DNA of 64,000 nucleotides from Ralstonia soli (GCF_023955655.1 NZ_JAMXHT010000001.1:761601-825600), one strand, 5' to 3'; counted from the first letter of the stretch, positions 22,886 through 33,104 are shown. A program made the numbers and translations. Notes: a model not told the origin generated them from the letters alone.

Positions 22886-23878
22886 TCAGGCGTCCTTGTG
22901 CTGTGCATGGAATTCGTCATAAGCCTCGACGATGCGCGCCACCAGCGGGTGACGCACCACGTCGACGCTGGTAAAGCGCGTCATCGCCACGCCGCGCACG
23001 TCACGCAATACGTGCTGCGCTTCGATCAGGCCGCTCTTCTGGCCGCGCGGCAGGTCGATCTGCGTCGTGTCGCCGGTAATCACGGCCTTGGAGCCGAAGC
23101 CGATCCGCGTGAGGAACATCTTCATCTGTTCCGGCGTGGTGTTCTGGGCTTCGTCCAGGATGATGAAGGCGTGGTTGAGCGTGCGGCCGCGCATGTACGC
23201 AAGCGGCGCGATCTCGATCATCTGGCGCTCGAACATCTTCTGCGTCTTGTCGAAGCCGAGCAGGTCGTACAGCGCGTCGTACAGCGGGCGCAGGTACGGG
23301 TCGACCTTCTGCGCGAGGTCGCCGGGCAGGAAGCCCAGGCGTTCGCCGGCTTCCACGGCGGGACGCGTCAGCACGATGCGCTTGATGGCGTCGCGCTCGA
23401 GCGCATCCACCGCGCAGGCTACGGCCAGATACGTCTTGCCCGTGCCCGCTGGGCCGATGCCGAACGACAGGTCGTGCGAGAGGATGTTGCGCAGGTATTC
23501 GCGCTGCATCGGCGTGCGGCCATGCAGATCGGTGCGGCGCGTGTGCAATACCGGCGACAGGTCGTTGCCATCCGGCGCGTCGAGGTTCGACTCGGGCAGA
23601 TAGGCGCCGTGCGCGGCCACCTGGCGGGTTTCCACGAGGCCGAGCTGGATGTCATCCACCGACAGCGGCTCGCGCGCGCTGTTGTAGAAGGTCTCCAGCG
23701 CGTTAGCCGCGCCCTGCGCGTTGGCGCCGCGCACGGTGAACTTGGCACCGCGCCGGTTGATGGTCACGTCCAGCGCCTGCTCGATCTGGCGCAGGTTTTC
23801 ATCCAGCGGCCCGCACAGGTTCTGCAGGCGTGCGTTGTCGTTCTTGGGCGCGGTGAATTCAGCGGTGGTCGGTTTCAT
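22886..23878 (-). CDS. ybeZ: PhoH-like ATPase YbeZ
   Basis: 330 residues, cytosolic, usually encoded with ybeY and thought to assist it in RNA processing. Walker A is [13 protein letters not shown], Walker B is in [19 protein letters not shown], and [11 protein letters not shown] is the PhoH sensor region. An N-terminal KH-like region (about 40-70, [13 protein letters not shown]) may bind RNA. It starts 21 bases after miaB and ends 2 bases before ybeY. Confidence 0.94.
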   Translation of the reverse strand: MKPTTAEFTAPKNDNARLQNLCGPLDENLRQIEQALDVTINRRGAKFTVRGANAQGAANALETFYNSAREPLSVDDIQLGLVETRQVAAHGAYLPESNLDAPDGNDLSPVLHTRRTDLHGRTPMQREYLRNILSHDLSFGIGPAGTGKTYLAVACAVDALERDAIKRIVLTRPAVEAGERLGFLPGDLAQKVDPYLRPLYDALYDLLGFDKTQKMFERQMIEIAPLAYMRGRTLNHAFIILDEAQNTTPEQMKMFLTRIGFGSKAVITGDTTQIDLPRGQKSGLIEAQHVLRDVRGVAMTRFTSVDVVRHPLVARIVEAYDEFHAQHKDA

Positions 23879-23899
23879 CCAATCCGTCTGTGTTGATGA

Positions 23900-25267
23900 T
23901 CAGTGGGTCACACGGTCGCCATCAGCGACCACCTCACCACGCAGCGAGTGCGGGAACGCGTGCACGATGCGCACGTCGAGCATCTGGCCGATCAGTTGAT
24001 CGCGGCGTGCCTGCGGCAGGTCGGGCAGCGCAAAGTTGACGACGCGGTTGTTCTCGGTGCGGCCGTGCAGCTCCGTCGGGTCCTTGCGCGACGGGCCTTC
24101 CACGAGGATGCGTTGCACGCTGCCGACCATGCCCTGGCTGATGCGCGCGACGTTCTCTTCGATGGTCGCCTGCAAATGTTTCAGGCGTTCGAGCTTGACG
24201 GCCTGCGGCGTATCGTCGTGCAGGTTGGCCGCTGGCGTGCCGGGGCGCGGGCTGTAGATGAAGCTGAACGAGGTGTCGTAGCCGATCTCGTGGATCAGGT
24301 CCATCGTCTTGGCGAAGTCCGCATCGGTTTCGCCCGGGAAGCCGACGATGAAGTCGGTGGCGATGGAGATGTTCGGCCGGATCGCGCGCAGGCGGCGGAT
24401 GCTGCTCTTGTATTCGAGCACCGTGTAGCCGCGCTTCATCGCCATCAGGATGCGGTCGGAGCCGTGCTGCACGGGCAGGTGCAGGTGATCGACCAGCTTC
24501 GGGTTGGTGGCGTAGGCCTCGATCAGGCGCGAGGAGAATTCCTTCGGGTGACTGGTCGTGTAGCGGATGCGCTCGATGCCCGGAATTTCGGCCACGTATT
24601 CGAGCAGCAGCGCGAAGTCCGCACGCTCGGTGGTGTCGCCCATCTTGCCGATGTAGGCGTTGACGTTCTGGCCCAGCAGCGTGACTTCGCGCACGCCTTG
24701 TTCGGCCAGGCCCGCCACTTCGGCCAGCACGTCGTCGAACGGGCGCGAGACCTCCTCGCCGCGCGTGTAGGGCACCACGCAGTAGCTGCAGTACTTCGAG
24801 CAGCCTTCCATGATCGACACGAAGGCGCTGGCGCCATCCACGCGCGCAGGCGGCAGGTGGTCGAATTTCTCGATCTCGGGGAAGGACACGTCGACCTGCG
24901 AGCGGCCTGTGCGGCGGCGCGCGGCAATCAGCTCCGGCAGGCGGTGCAGCGTCTGCGGCCCGAAGACGACGTCCACATACGGCGCGCGCGCCACGATGGA
25001 CGCGCCTTCCTGGCTGGCCACGCAGCCGCCCACGCCAACGACGAGGTCCGGCTTGAGGGCCTTGAGCGCCTTCACGCGGCCGAGTTCGGAGAACACCTTC
25101 TCCTGCGCTTTCTCGCGCACGGAGCACGTGTTGAAGAGGATCACGTCCGCGTCTTCGGGCGTGTCGGTGGGGACGAGACCTTCAGCCGCATTGAGCACGT
25201 CGGACATCTTGTCCGAGTCGTACTCATTCATCTGGCAGCCGTAGGTTTTGATGAAGACTTTTTTCAT
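23900..25267 (-). CDS. miaB: tRNA-2-methylthio-N6-dimethylallyladenosine synthase MiaB
   Basis: Radical-SAM methylthiotransferase modifying A37 of tRNAs. The product is 455 residues. The first iron-sulfur cluster is bound by Cys in [20 protein letters not shown] and [10 protein letters not shown]; the radical-SAM motif is [10 protein letters not shown]-terminal TRAM domain spans about residues 375-445. It heads the miaB-ybeZ-ybeY unit. Confidence 0.97.
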   Translation of the reverse strand: MKKVFIKTYGCQMNEYDSDKMSDVLNAAEGLVPTDTPEDADVILFNTCSVREKAQEKVFSELGRVKALKALKPDLVVGVGGCVASQEGASIVARAPYVDVVFGPQTLHRLPELIAARRRTGRSQVDVSFPEIEKFDHLPPARVDGASAFVSIMEGCSKYCSYCVVPYTRGEEVSRPFDDVLAEVAGLAEQGVREVTLLGQNVNAYIGKMGDTTERADFALLLEYVAEIPGIERIRYTTSHPKEFSSRLIEAYATNPKLVDHLHLPVQHGSDRILMAMKRGYTVLEYKSSIRRLRAIRPNISIATDFIVGFPGETDADFAKTMDLIHEIGYDTSFSFIYSPRPGTPAANLHDDTPQAVKLERLKHLQATIEENVARISQGMVGSVQRILVEGPSRKDPTELHGRTENNRVVNFALPDLPQARRDQLIGQMLDVRIVHAFPHSLRGEVVADGDRVTH

Positions 25268-25324
25268 GTGCCGTTCACAGTGGTTGACCTGGGGGCACGT
25301 GCTTCGTGGGGCGTTCTGTTCTGA

Positions 25325-25729
25325 CTACTGAGACTGGGCTTGTGCGGCCACGGCCGCCTTGTAGTCGTCATCGCTGACAACCCAGGCTGTCAGCAACTGC
25401 TGATACAGATCGAGCTGATAGCGCACCTTGAACGACTGGCCGATCACCGAACCCGGTAGCAGCAGGCGCCCATCCAGCGACAGGATCCGCACGCCCGGGG
25501 CGAAACGGATGTCTGCACTGGTACTCCCGAAGCCCAGCAGCAGGATGCGGACAAGCCCGGTGCTGCCGGTGCTCAGCGTGCCCGAATTGGCCGAGTTGAC
25601 GGTCAACTGGGCCGCCGGAGCCGTCGCCGGAATATTGCGCAGCACCTGCGCATGGGCGGACAGCAGCGGCGCCGATGCCGCCACACTGGCAGCAAAGGCT
25701 AGGGCGAGGACTTGGCGTCGGGTGCGCAT
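25325..25729 (-). CDS. Small exported protein of unknown function
   Basis: 134 residues from the ATG at 25729 (MRTRRQVLALAFAAS). The signal peptide ends LLSAHAQ. The mature part has a beta-rich core (VRILSLDGRLLLPGSVIG) and a C-terminal helix (DDDYKAAVAAQAQSQ). No family recognised. It lies 57 bases upstream of miaB on the same strand and 90 bases after the oxidoreductase gene. Confidence 0.7.
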   Translation of the reverse strand: MRTRRQVLALAFAASVAASAPLLSAHAQVLRNIPATAPAAQLTVNSANSGTLSTGSTGLVRILLLGFGSTSADIRFAPGVRILSLDGRLLLPGSVIGQSFKVRYQLDLYQQLLTAWVVSDDDYKAAVAAQAQSQ

Positions 25730-25819
25730 GGCGTCGTCAGGGGAAAGCCACCGCCGGGTGAGCGACCCGGCACACGAAACACGAGACAACCCGACATTGT
25801 ACCGCCGGCAGGTGCCTTC

Positions 25820-26818
25820 CTACAGCGCTTCGGCGATCTTTGCGGCCAGCGCCACACCGCTGAGGAATGCTGCTTCGACGCGCGGGCCTTCGCACCAGTC
25901 GCCGCAGGCCCCCAGGCGGATGGCGGCATCCCAGTGGCAGGGCAGGCCGGCGGGCTGCTCAACCAGCGCGTGCGGCCACAGGTGGGCAGCCATCACGTCG
26001 GGCTCGGGCGTGCCCGGGAAGGCCTCGGCAAAGCGGGCGTGCAGGGCGTGCAGCGCCTGCTCGTGAGTGTCATTGGCGTGCTGGGCCGACCAGCCCGGCG
26101 ACGCATGCACCACCCACGATTCCTCGACCATCACGCGGCCCGGCTTGGTGTTATCGCGGGCGGCCCAGGCGAGCATGTCGTCGTCGATGCGGATGCCGTC
26201 GTAGGGCAGGCCGAGCGGTTGCGCAAAACCCATCATCAACGCCCAGCACGGCGCGTAGCGCACGGGCGCGATGGTCTCCTGCAGCGAGGCGGGTGTTGCC
26301 CCGTGGAACAGCGCCGGCAGTTCGGGCGCGGGCAGCGCCAGGGCGACGATGTCGGCATGCGTGGTATCCGTGCCGTTGCGCTCGACCGTCCAGTGCCGGC
26401 CATCGTGCGCCACGCGCGTGACGGCATGGCCGAAGCGGATGTCCAGCGGCGCGGCCAGGCTGCGTACCAGCGCGCCCATGCCGGGCAGGCCAACGTAACG
26501 GGCTTCATCGCGCGTGTCGGCTTGCAGCGCGTCGGCTGTGCGATGGCCCCAGCGCGCAGGCCACGGCAGCACGGAGCCTTGCCGGCCGGCGGCATCCACC
26601 GCCCGGCGGAAGGCTTCGCTGCGTACGTTGAACGACTGTGCGCCGTGGTCGAACGCATACGCCGGAGCGGCCTCGGGCAGGACCGTGGTGGCCAGCCGCC
26701 CCCCAACGCCGCCCGCCTGCTCATAGACGGTGGCGGCAATGCCTTCTGCAGCAAGCGCGTTGGCACAGGCAACGCCGGCAATGCCGGCTCCGACGATGGC
26801 GATGGAAGGCTGGGTCAT
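25820..26818 (-). CDS. FAD-dependent amine oxidase-like (renalase-type) oxidoreductase
   Basis: 332 residues from the ATG at 26818 (MTQPSIAIVGAGIAGVACAN). The N-terminal Rossmann motif binds FAD, and YEQAGGVGGRLATT is the GG doublet of the amine-oxidase superfamily. The C-terminal CGDWCEGPRVEAAFLSGVALA resembles the second FAD contact (GD motif). The substrate is unknown. It starts after the ompW terminator, so it is probably a separate transcript. Confidence 0.85.
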   Translation of the reverse strand: MTQPSIAIVGAGIAGVACANALAAEGIAATVYEQAGGVGGRLATTVLPEAAPAYAFDHGAQSFNVRSEAFRRAVDAAGRQGSVLPWPARWGHRTADALQADTRDEARYVGLPGMGALVRSLAAPLDIRFGHAVTRVAHDGRHWTVERNGTDTTHADIVALALPAPELPALFHGATPASLQETIAPVRYAPCWALMMGFAQPLGLPYDGIRIDDDMLAWAARDNTKPGRVMVEESWVVHASPGWSAQHANDTHEQALHALHARFAEAFPGTPEPDVMAAHLWPHALVEQPAGLPCHWDAAIRLGACGDWCEGPRVEAAFLSGVALAAKIAEAL

Positions 26819-26879
26819 GGACGTGACGTGGGAATCGGGGCTGGGAAGTTTCGCCATCATATCGGGTCGCGCCCCAATG

Positions 26880-26905
26880 AAAAACGCCACCCGAAGGTGG
26901 CGTTT
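26880..26905 (-). terminator. Intrinsic terminator after ompW
   Basis: A 9-bp stem AACGCCACC/GGTGGCGTT with a 4-base loop, followed on the minus strand by a run of five T. Confidence 0.8.
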
Positions 26906-26935
26906 GCGACAGCGCAAATCCGCGCAACGCGGCCG

Positions 26936-27856
26936 TCAGAACTTGTAACCGATCGCCAGCCCGAACACGACCGGGTCGACCTTGATGTCGGTCTTGTTGG
27001 TTGCCAGTACCTGGCCTTCCTGGCTGCGGATCGTGATGGTCGAGGTCGTCTTCAGCGGCAGGTACGACACCGTGCCGATGGCGGACCAGTTCTTGGCGAA
27101 TTCATACGACACGCCGACGCTGGCCACCGGCGTCCAGGAGCTGGAGGTCTCGGCGCTCACCTTGGCCGGGCCGGTCGGCACCTGTCCCATGCCCAGCTGC
27201 AGCACCTGCCCCAGGTTCTGCATGGCGTTCACGAAGTTCGAGTTCAGTCGCAGGTTGGTGAAGAAGTTGTAGCTGACGCCGCCGCCGATGAACGGGCGGA
27301 ACTTGCTTTCCTTGGTGCCGAAGTAGTACTGCGCGACGATCGTCGGGCTCCACTCCCGCACCGTGGCAACGGGGTTGTTCTGCGGCAGGCCCAGGTTGAT
27401 CAGCGTCAGCGGCCCGATCACCGGCACCGGCGCGATCACGTTGCCGCTGCCGTACAGGTTGAACTTGGGCGGCACGCCACCGACGAACGTGCCGGCGATG
27501 TTGTCGTTGAAGAAGTGTGTGAACGTGACCGACAGCGTGTTGGCGTTGCTGACCTTCACATCTGTGCCCGGCGACTGGTACGTGCCCAGACCCAGGGCGC
27601 TGGTCGTGGTGGTCAGCGGCGTGGCTGAATCCATCGGGCGGATGTAGAACCAGCCCACCGCCATGACGTTGCGGCCCCAAACGTAGTCGTCCATGAACTG
27701 ACCGAATCCGCCGCCACTGGAGCTGCCTGAGCCGGTGCTGGCGCTTGCAGCGACGTTGGCTTCTGCCGTGGATTGCGCATGGGCGAGGGTGCCAGCGAAG
27801 GTGCTGACGGCCGCGCAGGCAAAGGCGGCGGCGATGCGGCGGGTGGTGCGGTTCAT
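26936..27856 (-). CDS. OmpW-family outer-membrane protein
   Basis: 306 residues from the ATG at 27856 (MNRTTRRIAAAFACA); longer frames lack homology. The signal peptide ends TLAHAQS. It has the family pattern of an eight-stranded barrel with FFNDNIAGTFVGGVPPKFN and a C-terminal aromatic (GLAIGYKF). It is longer than E. coli OmpW (212), mainly from a Ser/Gly linker near the N-terminus and long loops. OmpW proteins are small hydrophobic-solute channels. Confidence 0.88.
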   Translation of the reverse strand: MNRTTRRIAAAFACAAVSTFAGTLAHAQSTAEANVAASASTGSGSSSGGGFGQFMDDYVWGRNVMAVGWFYIRPMDSATPLTTTTSALGLGTYQSPGTDVKVSNANTLSVTFTHFFNDNIAGTFVGGVPPKFNLYGSGNVIAPVPVIGPLTLINLGLPQNNPVATVREWSPTIVAQYYFGTKESKFRPFIGGGVSYNFFTNLRLNSNFVNAMQNLGQVLQLGMGQVPTGPAKVSAETSSSWTPVASVGVSYEFAKNWSAIGTVSYLPLKTTSTITIRSQEGQVLATNKTDIKVDPVVFGLAIGYKF

Positions 27857-27921
27857 GTGGTCGTCTCTCTGGATGGGATTGTTATAACGCCGAGGTGTGG
27901 CGATTTGTGTTTCCGCAGCAT

Positions 27922-27953
27922 AACGCAGCGCTTTTGTTACGTTGCGCTGCGTT
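27922..27953. repeat. Inverted repeat in the ompW upstream region
   Basis: Perfect 10-bp arms AACGCAGCGC and GCGCTGCGTT around a 12-base spacer, 66 bases before the ompW start. It could be an operator or a leader hairpin. Confidence 0.5.
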
Positions 27954-28068
27954 GATCGAAGTTTTCCTCTAGCTTGTACGCACGCAACAAGGGGTTTCCC
28001 CCTAGGCACGTTTCATACTGCCCACCGGTCGGCGGAGCCTTGGTGCACAACGATCTGCGGGCGGTGCG

Positions 28069-29004
28069 CTAAAACTTGTATTCCGGGTTTTTGGGGTTGA
28101 AAGTCTGGTCGTTCCAGGTCTTGCGGGTCACGCTTTCGATGACGATTTTCTCGAGCTGGTTGCCCGATTCGTCCCACGATTCTTCGATGCGCACCCAGGG
28201 GTTTTTCAGGTCGAAATACAGGCGCACCCGCTTGGCGTAGAACGTGGGTGGGCCGCTGGGAGCATCCCAGGTCAGGCGCAGCATGCGTTCGCCGTCTTCC
28301 GTCACCAGCTTCGCTTCATTGAACTTGCCGCTGCCGCCAGCCGCCACGTGGGCGCGCCCATCGCGCTCGACCGTGTCGACGATGAACTGCAGTCCGAGCT
28401 CGCGCGCCGTGTGGTTCGACTGCGATTTCGCGAGCGCGCCGTCCAGCGCACTCCAGATCGCCACAAAGCCGACGAGGCCGCCAAGGTGGCCGTACATCGC
28501 ATCCTTGCGCACAGTTTCGTCATAGATGATTTCCTGCCCAGCGTGCGCGCCGCCCTTGAGCCAGCGCGCGTAGAGCTGGCGCGGCGCGTCGCGGTAGCGG
28601 ACGAGCATGAGCGCGGGCTGGCTCTGCCACTGGCCTTTCACGCGTTCCTGGCGGCGCATGCGGTATTCGTACTCGGGCAACTTCGCCACCTCGGCCTTGA
28701 GCCAGCGCACCAGCGTTTCAGGCTTCATGGCCTGCGCCATGGCGAGGACGTCTTCGTCCGGCCAACTGGCGAACGCGTTGGCATGCACCTGGCTGCCGAG
28801 CCAGGCCGTCTGCTTTGCGATGTCCATGGCGGCAAAGGCGTTGATGGCCGCCGATTGCGATGCGGCTGAGGTGGCTGCAGTGGTTGCGGCAGGCGCGGAT
28901 GCATCGGGGGCAGCAGGCTGGGCCCAGGCCGTGGCGGCGCAGGCCAGCGTGGCGGCCAGGGCGAGGGCACGCAATCGCACGCCGGTTCCGTTTGAGCCGG
29001 TCAT
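28069..29004 (-). CDS. DUF1571 exported protein
   Basis: 311 residues with a signal peptide (LALAATLACAATAWAQ) and a Thr/Ala/Ser-rich linker. The DUF1571 core has RMRRQERVKGQWQSQPALML, ARWLKGGAHAGQEIIYDE and a C-terminal YFDLKNPWVRIEESW. The function of the family is unknown; the fold resembles periplasmic lipid or outer-membrane proteins (inference). Its start overlaps the fadD stop by 4 bases (ATGA), making it the last gene of the fatty-acid unit. Confidence 0.8.
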   Translation of the reverse strand: MTGSNGTGVRLRALALAATLACAATAWAQPAAPDASAPAATTAATSAASQSAAINAFAAMDIAKQTAWLGSQVHANAFASWPDEDVLAMAQAMKPETLVRWLKAEVAKLPEYEYRMRRQERVKGQWQSQPALMLVRYRDAPRQLYARWLKGGAHAGQEIIYDETVRKDAMYGHLGGLVGFVAIWSALDGALAKSQSNHTARELGLQFIVDTVERDGRAHVAAGGSGKFNEAKLVTEDGERMLRLTWDAPSGPPTFYAKRVRLYFDLKNPWVRIEESWDESGNQLEKIVIESVTRKTWNDQTFNPKNPEYKF

Positions 29005-30740
29005 TGCTGTGCCTGCGCGCGGGCGCGCTTGATGTCGGGGTCCGCATCGCGCAGCTCGCGGCGCAGGATCTTGCCCACGGTGGATTTGGGCAGCTCTTCA
29101 TGACGGAACTCGACGATGCGCGGCATCTTGTAGCCGGTCAGATGCGCGCGGCAGTGTTCGAGCAGCGCGGCTTCCGTCAGCGCGCTCGTGCGCGGTACCA
29201 CGATGATCTTCACGCGCTCGCCGGCCACCGGGTCGGGCACGCCGATGGCGGCCACCTCCAGAACCTCGGGGTGGAGTGCCACCACGTCTTCGATCTCGTT
29301 CGGGTACACGTTGAAGCCCGAGACCAGGATCATGTCCTTCTTACGATCGATCAGGCGGATGTAGCCGTTGGCATCCATCACGCCGATGTCGCCGGTGGAG
29401 AACCAGCCGTCGGCGTCGATGGCCTTGGCGGTTTCATCGGGGCGCTGCCAGTAGCCGCGCATGACCTGGGGGCCGCGCACCTGCAACTCGCCGGGTTCGC
29501 CCAGCGGCGCGATGGTGCCGTCGTCGCGTTTGAAACGCACTTCGGTGGAGGGCGCCGGCAAGCCGATCGTGCCGCTGAATTCGGTGATGTTCGGCGGGTT
29601 CATCGATACCACGGGCGAGCATTCCGTCAGCCCATACCCTTCCACGATGGTATGGCCAGTGACCTTCTTCCAGCGTTCTGCAATGGCGCGCTGCACCGCC
29701 ATGCCGCCGCCGATGGTGATCTTCATCGCGGAGAAATCGCGCTTGGCAAACTCGGGGTCTTCCAGCAGCAGGTTGAACAGCGTGTTCACGCCCGCAATGC
29801 CCGAGAAGCGCTCCTTGCGCAAGATGAAGAGCACCCGTTTGGTATCGCGCGGATTGGCGATCAGGATGTTGCGTCCGCCCATGGTCATGAACATGAGCAG
29901 GTTCACCGTGAGCGAGAAGATGTGATACAGCGGCAGCAGCGTGACGTTGGTCTCCGCACCGCCGGTGAGCATGCTCTTGGACCACTCCTCTGCCTGCAGC
30001 AGGTTCGCGATGATGTTGCGGTGGGTGAGCATCGCGCCTTTGGCCACGCCGGTGGTACCGCCGGTGTACTGCAGAAAGGCGATGTCTTCCGGTGCCAGTT
30101 GCACCGGCTGCAGCGCACGCGAGCGCCCCGCAGCCAGCGCATCGCGCAGCCAGATCGGCGAGGGTAGCTTGTACGGTGGCACTTGCTTCTGCACATGCCG
30201 CATCACGAAGTTCAGCGCTCGGCCCTTGACGTTGAGCGCGCCGCCCATCAGGTCACCAATACCCGTGATGACGATGTTGCGCACCTGCGTGCCAGGCAGC
30301 GCCTGCTGCAGCGTGCGCGCAAAGTTCTCCAGCACAACGATGGTCTGTGCGCCGGAATCGCACAGCTGATGTGCCAGTTCCGGCACCGTGTACAGCGGAT
30401 TCACGTTGACGACGATGGCGCCGGCCAGCAGCGTGCCGAACAGGCACACCGGATACTGCAGGCTGTTGGGCAGCATGATCGCCACGCGGTCGCCCTTCTT
30501 CACACCTCGCGATTGCAGCCATGCCGCGAAGTGCTGGGCCTGGCGCTCGCATTCGTCGTACGTCATTTCGGTGCCGACGCTCACGTAAGCGACACGCGTA
30601 CGGTACTTCTCCACCGATTCGCGAAACACTTCGGCCAGCGAGCGATAGCGGTCGGGGTCGATCTCCGCAGGCACGCCTTCAGGGTACGACTTCAGCCAGA
30701 TGCGTTCGGTCAGATTGTTGTGGTCAGCAACGGTGTTCAT
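29001..30740 (-). CDS. fadD: Long-chain fatty acid-CoA ligase
   Basis: ATP-dependent activation of fatty acids to acyl-CoA. The product is 579 residues from the ATG at 30740, which has GGAGAC 3 bases upstream; ATG at 30755 and 30770 are less likely. The AMP-binding motif is YTGGTTGVAKGAMLTHRN. The acyl-ligase signature includes GWFSTGDIGVMDANGYI, and the catalytic Lys is in PKSTVGKILRREL. It is separated from the thiolase by 98 bases and coupled to the DUF1571 gene. Confidence 0.93.
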   Translation of the reverse strand: MNTVADHNNLTERIWLKSYPEGVPAEIDPDRYRSLAEVFRESVEKYRTRVAYVSVGTEMTYDECERQAQHFAAWLQSRGVKKGDRVAIMLPNSLQYPVCLFGTLLAGAIVVNVNPLYTVPELAHQLCDSGAQTIVVLENFARTLQQALPGTQVRNIVITGIGDLMGGALNVKGRALNFVMRHVQKQVPPYKLPSPIWLRDALAAGRSRALQPVQLAPEDIAFLQYTGGTTGVAKGAMLTHRNIIANLLQAEEWSKSMLTGGAETNVTLLPLYHIFSLTVNLLMFMTMGGRNILIANPRDTKRVLFILRKERFSGIAGVNTLFNLLLEDPEFAKRDFSAMKITIGGGMAVQRAIAERWKKVTGHTIVEGYGLTECSPVVSMNPPNITEFSGTIGLPAPSTEVRFKRDDGTIAPLGEPGELQVRGPQVMRGYWQRPDETAKAIDADGWFSTGDIGVMDANGYIRLIDRKKDMILVSGFNVYPNEIEDVVALHPEVLEVAAIGVPDPVAGERVKIIVVPRTSALTEAALLEHCRAHLTGYKMPRIVEFRHEELPKSTVGKILRRELRDADPDIKRARAQAQQ

Positions 30741-30838
30741 GGTGTCTCCGTCCATGAAAGCGAGCGGCATGGTTTTGTTATGTGCCGCGTGGGTTGGGCG
30801 AGTTTTCTGAATCTGGGCCGTCCCATGGGCCCGTCGAT

Positions 30839-32170
30839 TCAATGCGACATGTTTTCGGGGCGCTCCAGAATGGCGACCACACCTTGGCCGCCCGCCGCGC
30901 AGATCGACACAAGCCCGCGCCCGCTGCCACGTTGCGCCAGCATCTTGGCGAGCGTGGCGACAATGCGCCCGCCCGTGGCGGCAAACGGATGCCCGGTGCC
31001 GAGCGAGCTGCCATTCACGTTGAGCTTGCTGCGGTCGATGCTGCCCATCGGGGTGCTGCGGCCGAGCTTTTCGCGGCAGTATTCCGGCGATTCCCACGCG
31101 GCCAGCGTGCACAGCACCTGCGCAGCAAAGGCTTCGTGGATCTCGTAGTAGTCGAAGTCCTGCAGCGTCAGGCCCGCGCGTTGCAGCATGCGCGAGACGG
31201 CGTAGGCCGGCGCCATCAGCAGCCCTTCGTTCTGCTCAGGCGTGCCGCTGAAGAAATCGACGGCGGCCGTGTCGGCGCAGGTCATGTAGGCGAGCACCGG
31301 CAGGTTGTGCGCACGCGCCCAGTCTTCACTGGCGAGCAGCACGCACGATGCGCCATCGGTAAGCGGCGTGGAGTTGCCCGCAGTCAGGGTGCCCGCCGCG
31401 CTGCGATCGAACACCGGCTGCAGTTTCGCCAGTTGCTCGATGGCGAGGTTGCTGCGCAGGTTGTTGTCGCGGTCCAGCCCGAGGTGGGCGGTCATCAGAT
31501 CGGTGAAGAAGCCGCGCTCGTAGGCGGCGGTGAGATTGTGGTGGCTGCGCAGGGCGAGGGCGTCCTGGTCTTCGCGGCGGATGCCGCAGCGCTTGGCCAT
31601 CAGTTCGCAGTGCTCACCCATCGATAGGCCTGTGCGCGGCTCGCCGTTGCGCGGCAAGAGCGGGCGCACGAACATCGACGGCCGCAGCCCGGCCAGCGCC
31701 TTGATGCGCGCGCCGGTGGACTTGGCGCGGTTGGCCTCCAGCAGGATCTTGCGCATCTTCTCGTTCAGGCCGACGGGCGCGTCGGAGGTCGTGTCCGTGC
31801 CGCCCGCGATACCCACATCGATCTGCCCGAGCGCAATCTTGTTGGCGACCAGGATGGCCGCTTCCAGCCCCGTGCCGCACGCCTGCTGCACATCGTATGC
31901 GGGCGTCTGCTTGGCGAGCGTGGTGGAGAGCACCGTCTCTCGCGCCAGGTTGAAATCGCGCGCGTGCTTGATGACGGCACCGGCCACGACTTCGTCCAGA
32001 CGCATGCCGTGCAGGTTGAAACGATCGACCAGACCCTGCAGCGCAGCGGTCAGCATCTGCTGGTTCGATGCCGTGGCGTAAGCGGTGTTCGAGCGGGCGA
32101 ACGGAATGCGATTTCCCCCGAGGATGGCGACGCGGCGCGGCTGCCCGGTTCCGTGCGCATTGACGAGCAT
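30839..32170 (-). CDS. Acetyl-CoA C-acyltransferase (FadI-like thiolase)
   Basis: 443 residues, cleaving 3-ketoacyl-CoA in beta-oxidation. The nucleophile Cys is in VQQACGTGLEAAI (about residue 95). The C-terminal motifs NVNGSSLGTGHPFAATGGR and CAAGGQG carry the catalytic His and second Cys. The length exceeds the FadA type (about 390) and fits FadI-like enzymes. It starts 4 bases after maoC. Confidence 0.9.
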   Translation of the reverse strand: MLVNAHGTGQPRRVAILGGNRIPFARSNTAYATASNQQMLTAALQGLVDRFNLHGMRLDEVVAGAVIKHARDFNLARETVLSTTLAKQTPAYDVQQACGTGLEAAILVANKIALGQIDVGIAGGTDTTSDAPVGLNEKMRKILLEANRAKSTGARIKALAGLRPSMFVRPLLPRNGEPRTGLSMGEHCELMAKRCGIRREDQDALALRSHHNLTAAYERGFFTDLMTAHLGLDRDNNLRSNLAIEQLAKLQPVFDRSAAGTLTAGNSTPLTDGASCVLLASEDWARAHNLPVLAYMTCADTAAVDFFSGTPEQNEGLLMAPAYAVSRMLQRAGLTLQDFDYYEIHEAFAAQVLCTLAAWESPEYCREKLGRSTPMGSIDRSKLNVNGSSLGTGHPFAATGGRIVATLAKMLAQRGSGRGLVSICAAGGQGVVAILERPENMSH

Positions 32171-32174
32171 GGCT

Positions 32175-33104
32175 TCAGTCTCCCGAAAGTTCTTGTTGTG
32201 TCTGCGTCAGCGTCAGCACGCCACGCAGATAGGGTTTGTCGCCGGCGGCATTGCGGACTTCGAACGGGCCGCCCGGTGCAGCATCATCGGCTCGCCACAG
32301 CGTGGCCGCGCCCGGCAGCGGCAAGGGCGTCTTGAACTCGGCCACCACCTCGCCTTGCGTGAGCGGGGCAGCGGGCAGCAGAGCGGCCAACGCGCGCGCC
32401 TTGGTCCACATTCCGTGCGCGATCGGGTGCGCAAAGCCGAACAGCTTCGCGCCGATGTTCGAGACGTGGATCGGGTTCCAGTCGCCCGACACGCGGGCGT
32501 AGCGGCGGCCGGTGTCGGCGGGTACCTCCCAGTGGCTGTCGAGCGACAGGGCTTGCGGCGTCGGCAGTGCAATCAGCGGTGCGCCCTGTTGCGATGGCAC
32601 GCCTACGCGCAGGTACGTGGACAGCGATTCCCACACCACCGCCCCCGACTTGACGACGGCGGTCTCAATGGCGAACGCCTGCCCGCGCGCGTGCTGGAAC
32701 AGCCGGCGCGGGCGCACCTCCACGCGTACGCGTTCGCCGGGTTGCAGGCGCCGGTGCTGGCGGATCGTGTTGCCCAGGTGCACCAGGCCAATCACCGGAT
32801 ACGGAAACGCGGACTCCGTCATCAGCAAGAGTTGCAGCGGAAAGCCAAGCAGATGCGGATACGTCATCGGCACGCCGTGCGCGGGCGAGAAGCCGCACAC
32901 CGCGGCGTATTGCGCGATGTGCGCGGCGTCGAGCGGCACCTCCTGGCGCACCAGCGTATGGCGCGGCAGCGGTCCGCCGCGCTTGCCCTTGCGTTGCGAC
33001 AGCAGCGCGCGCCATGCCAGCGCACCGGCTGACGGCGGCTCGGTCACCAGCGTCTTCGTGGCGACCATCGGAGCGGGCAGGGGCGATCGGGCAATGGCGC
33101 GCAT
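32175..33104 (-). CDS. MaoC-family enoyl-CoA hydratase
   Basis: 309 residues from the ATG at 33104; an ATG near 33068 is an alternative. Double hot-dog fold: the N-terminal half lacks the catalytic pair. The C-terminal half has YARVSGDWNPIHVSNIGAKLFGFAHPIAHGMW, the hydratase-2 motif with Asp and His. It acts on trans-2-enoyl-CoA or the (R)-3-hydroxy form, consistent with the neighbouring reductase and thiolase. An 8-base gap separates it from fabG upstream. Confidence 0.88.
   Translation of the reverse strand: MRAIARSPLPAPMVATKTLVTEPPSAGALAWRALLSQRKGKRGGPLPRHTLVRQEVPLDAAHIAQYAAVCGFSPAHGVPMTYPHLLGFPLQLLLMTESAFPYPVIGLVHLGNTIRQHRRLQPGERVRVEVRPRRLFQHARGQAFAIETAVVKSGAVVWESLSTYLRVGVPSQQGAPLIALPTPQALSLDSHWEVPADTGRRYARVSGDWNPIHVSNIGAKLFGFAHPIAHGMWTKARALAALLPAAPLTQGEVVAEFKTPLPLPGAATLWRADDAAPGGPFEVRNAAGDKPYLRGVLTLTQTQQELSGD

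Noticed and set aside
23903..25324. Long plus-strand open frame opposite miaB
   Set aside because: miaB is unambiguous, with all cysteine motifs; the antisense frame is His/Arg/Ala-rich with no recognisable domain, an effect of high GC.
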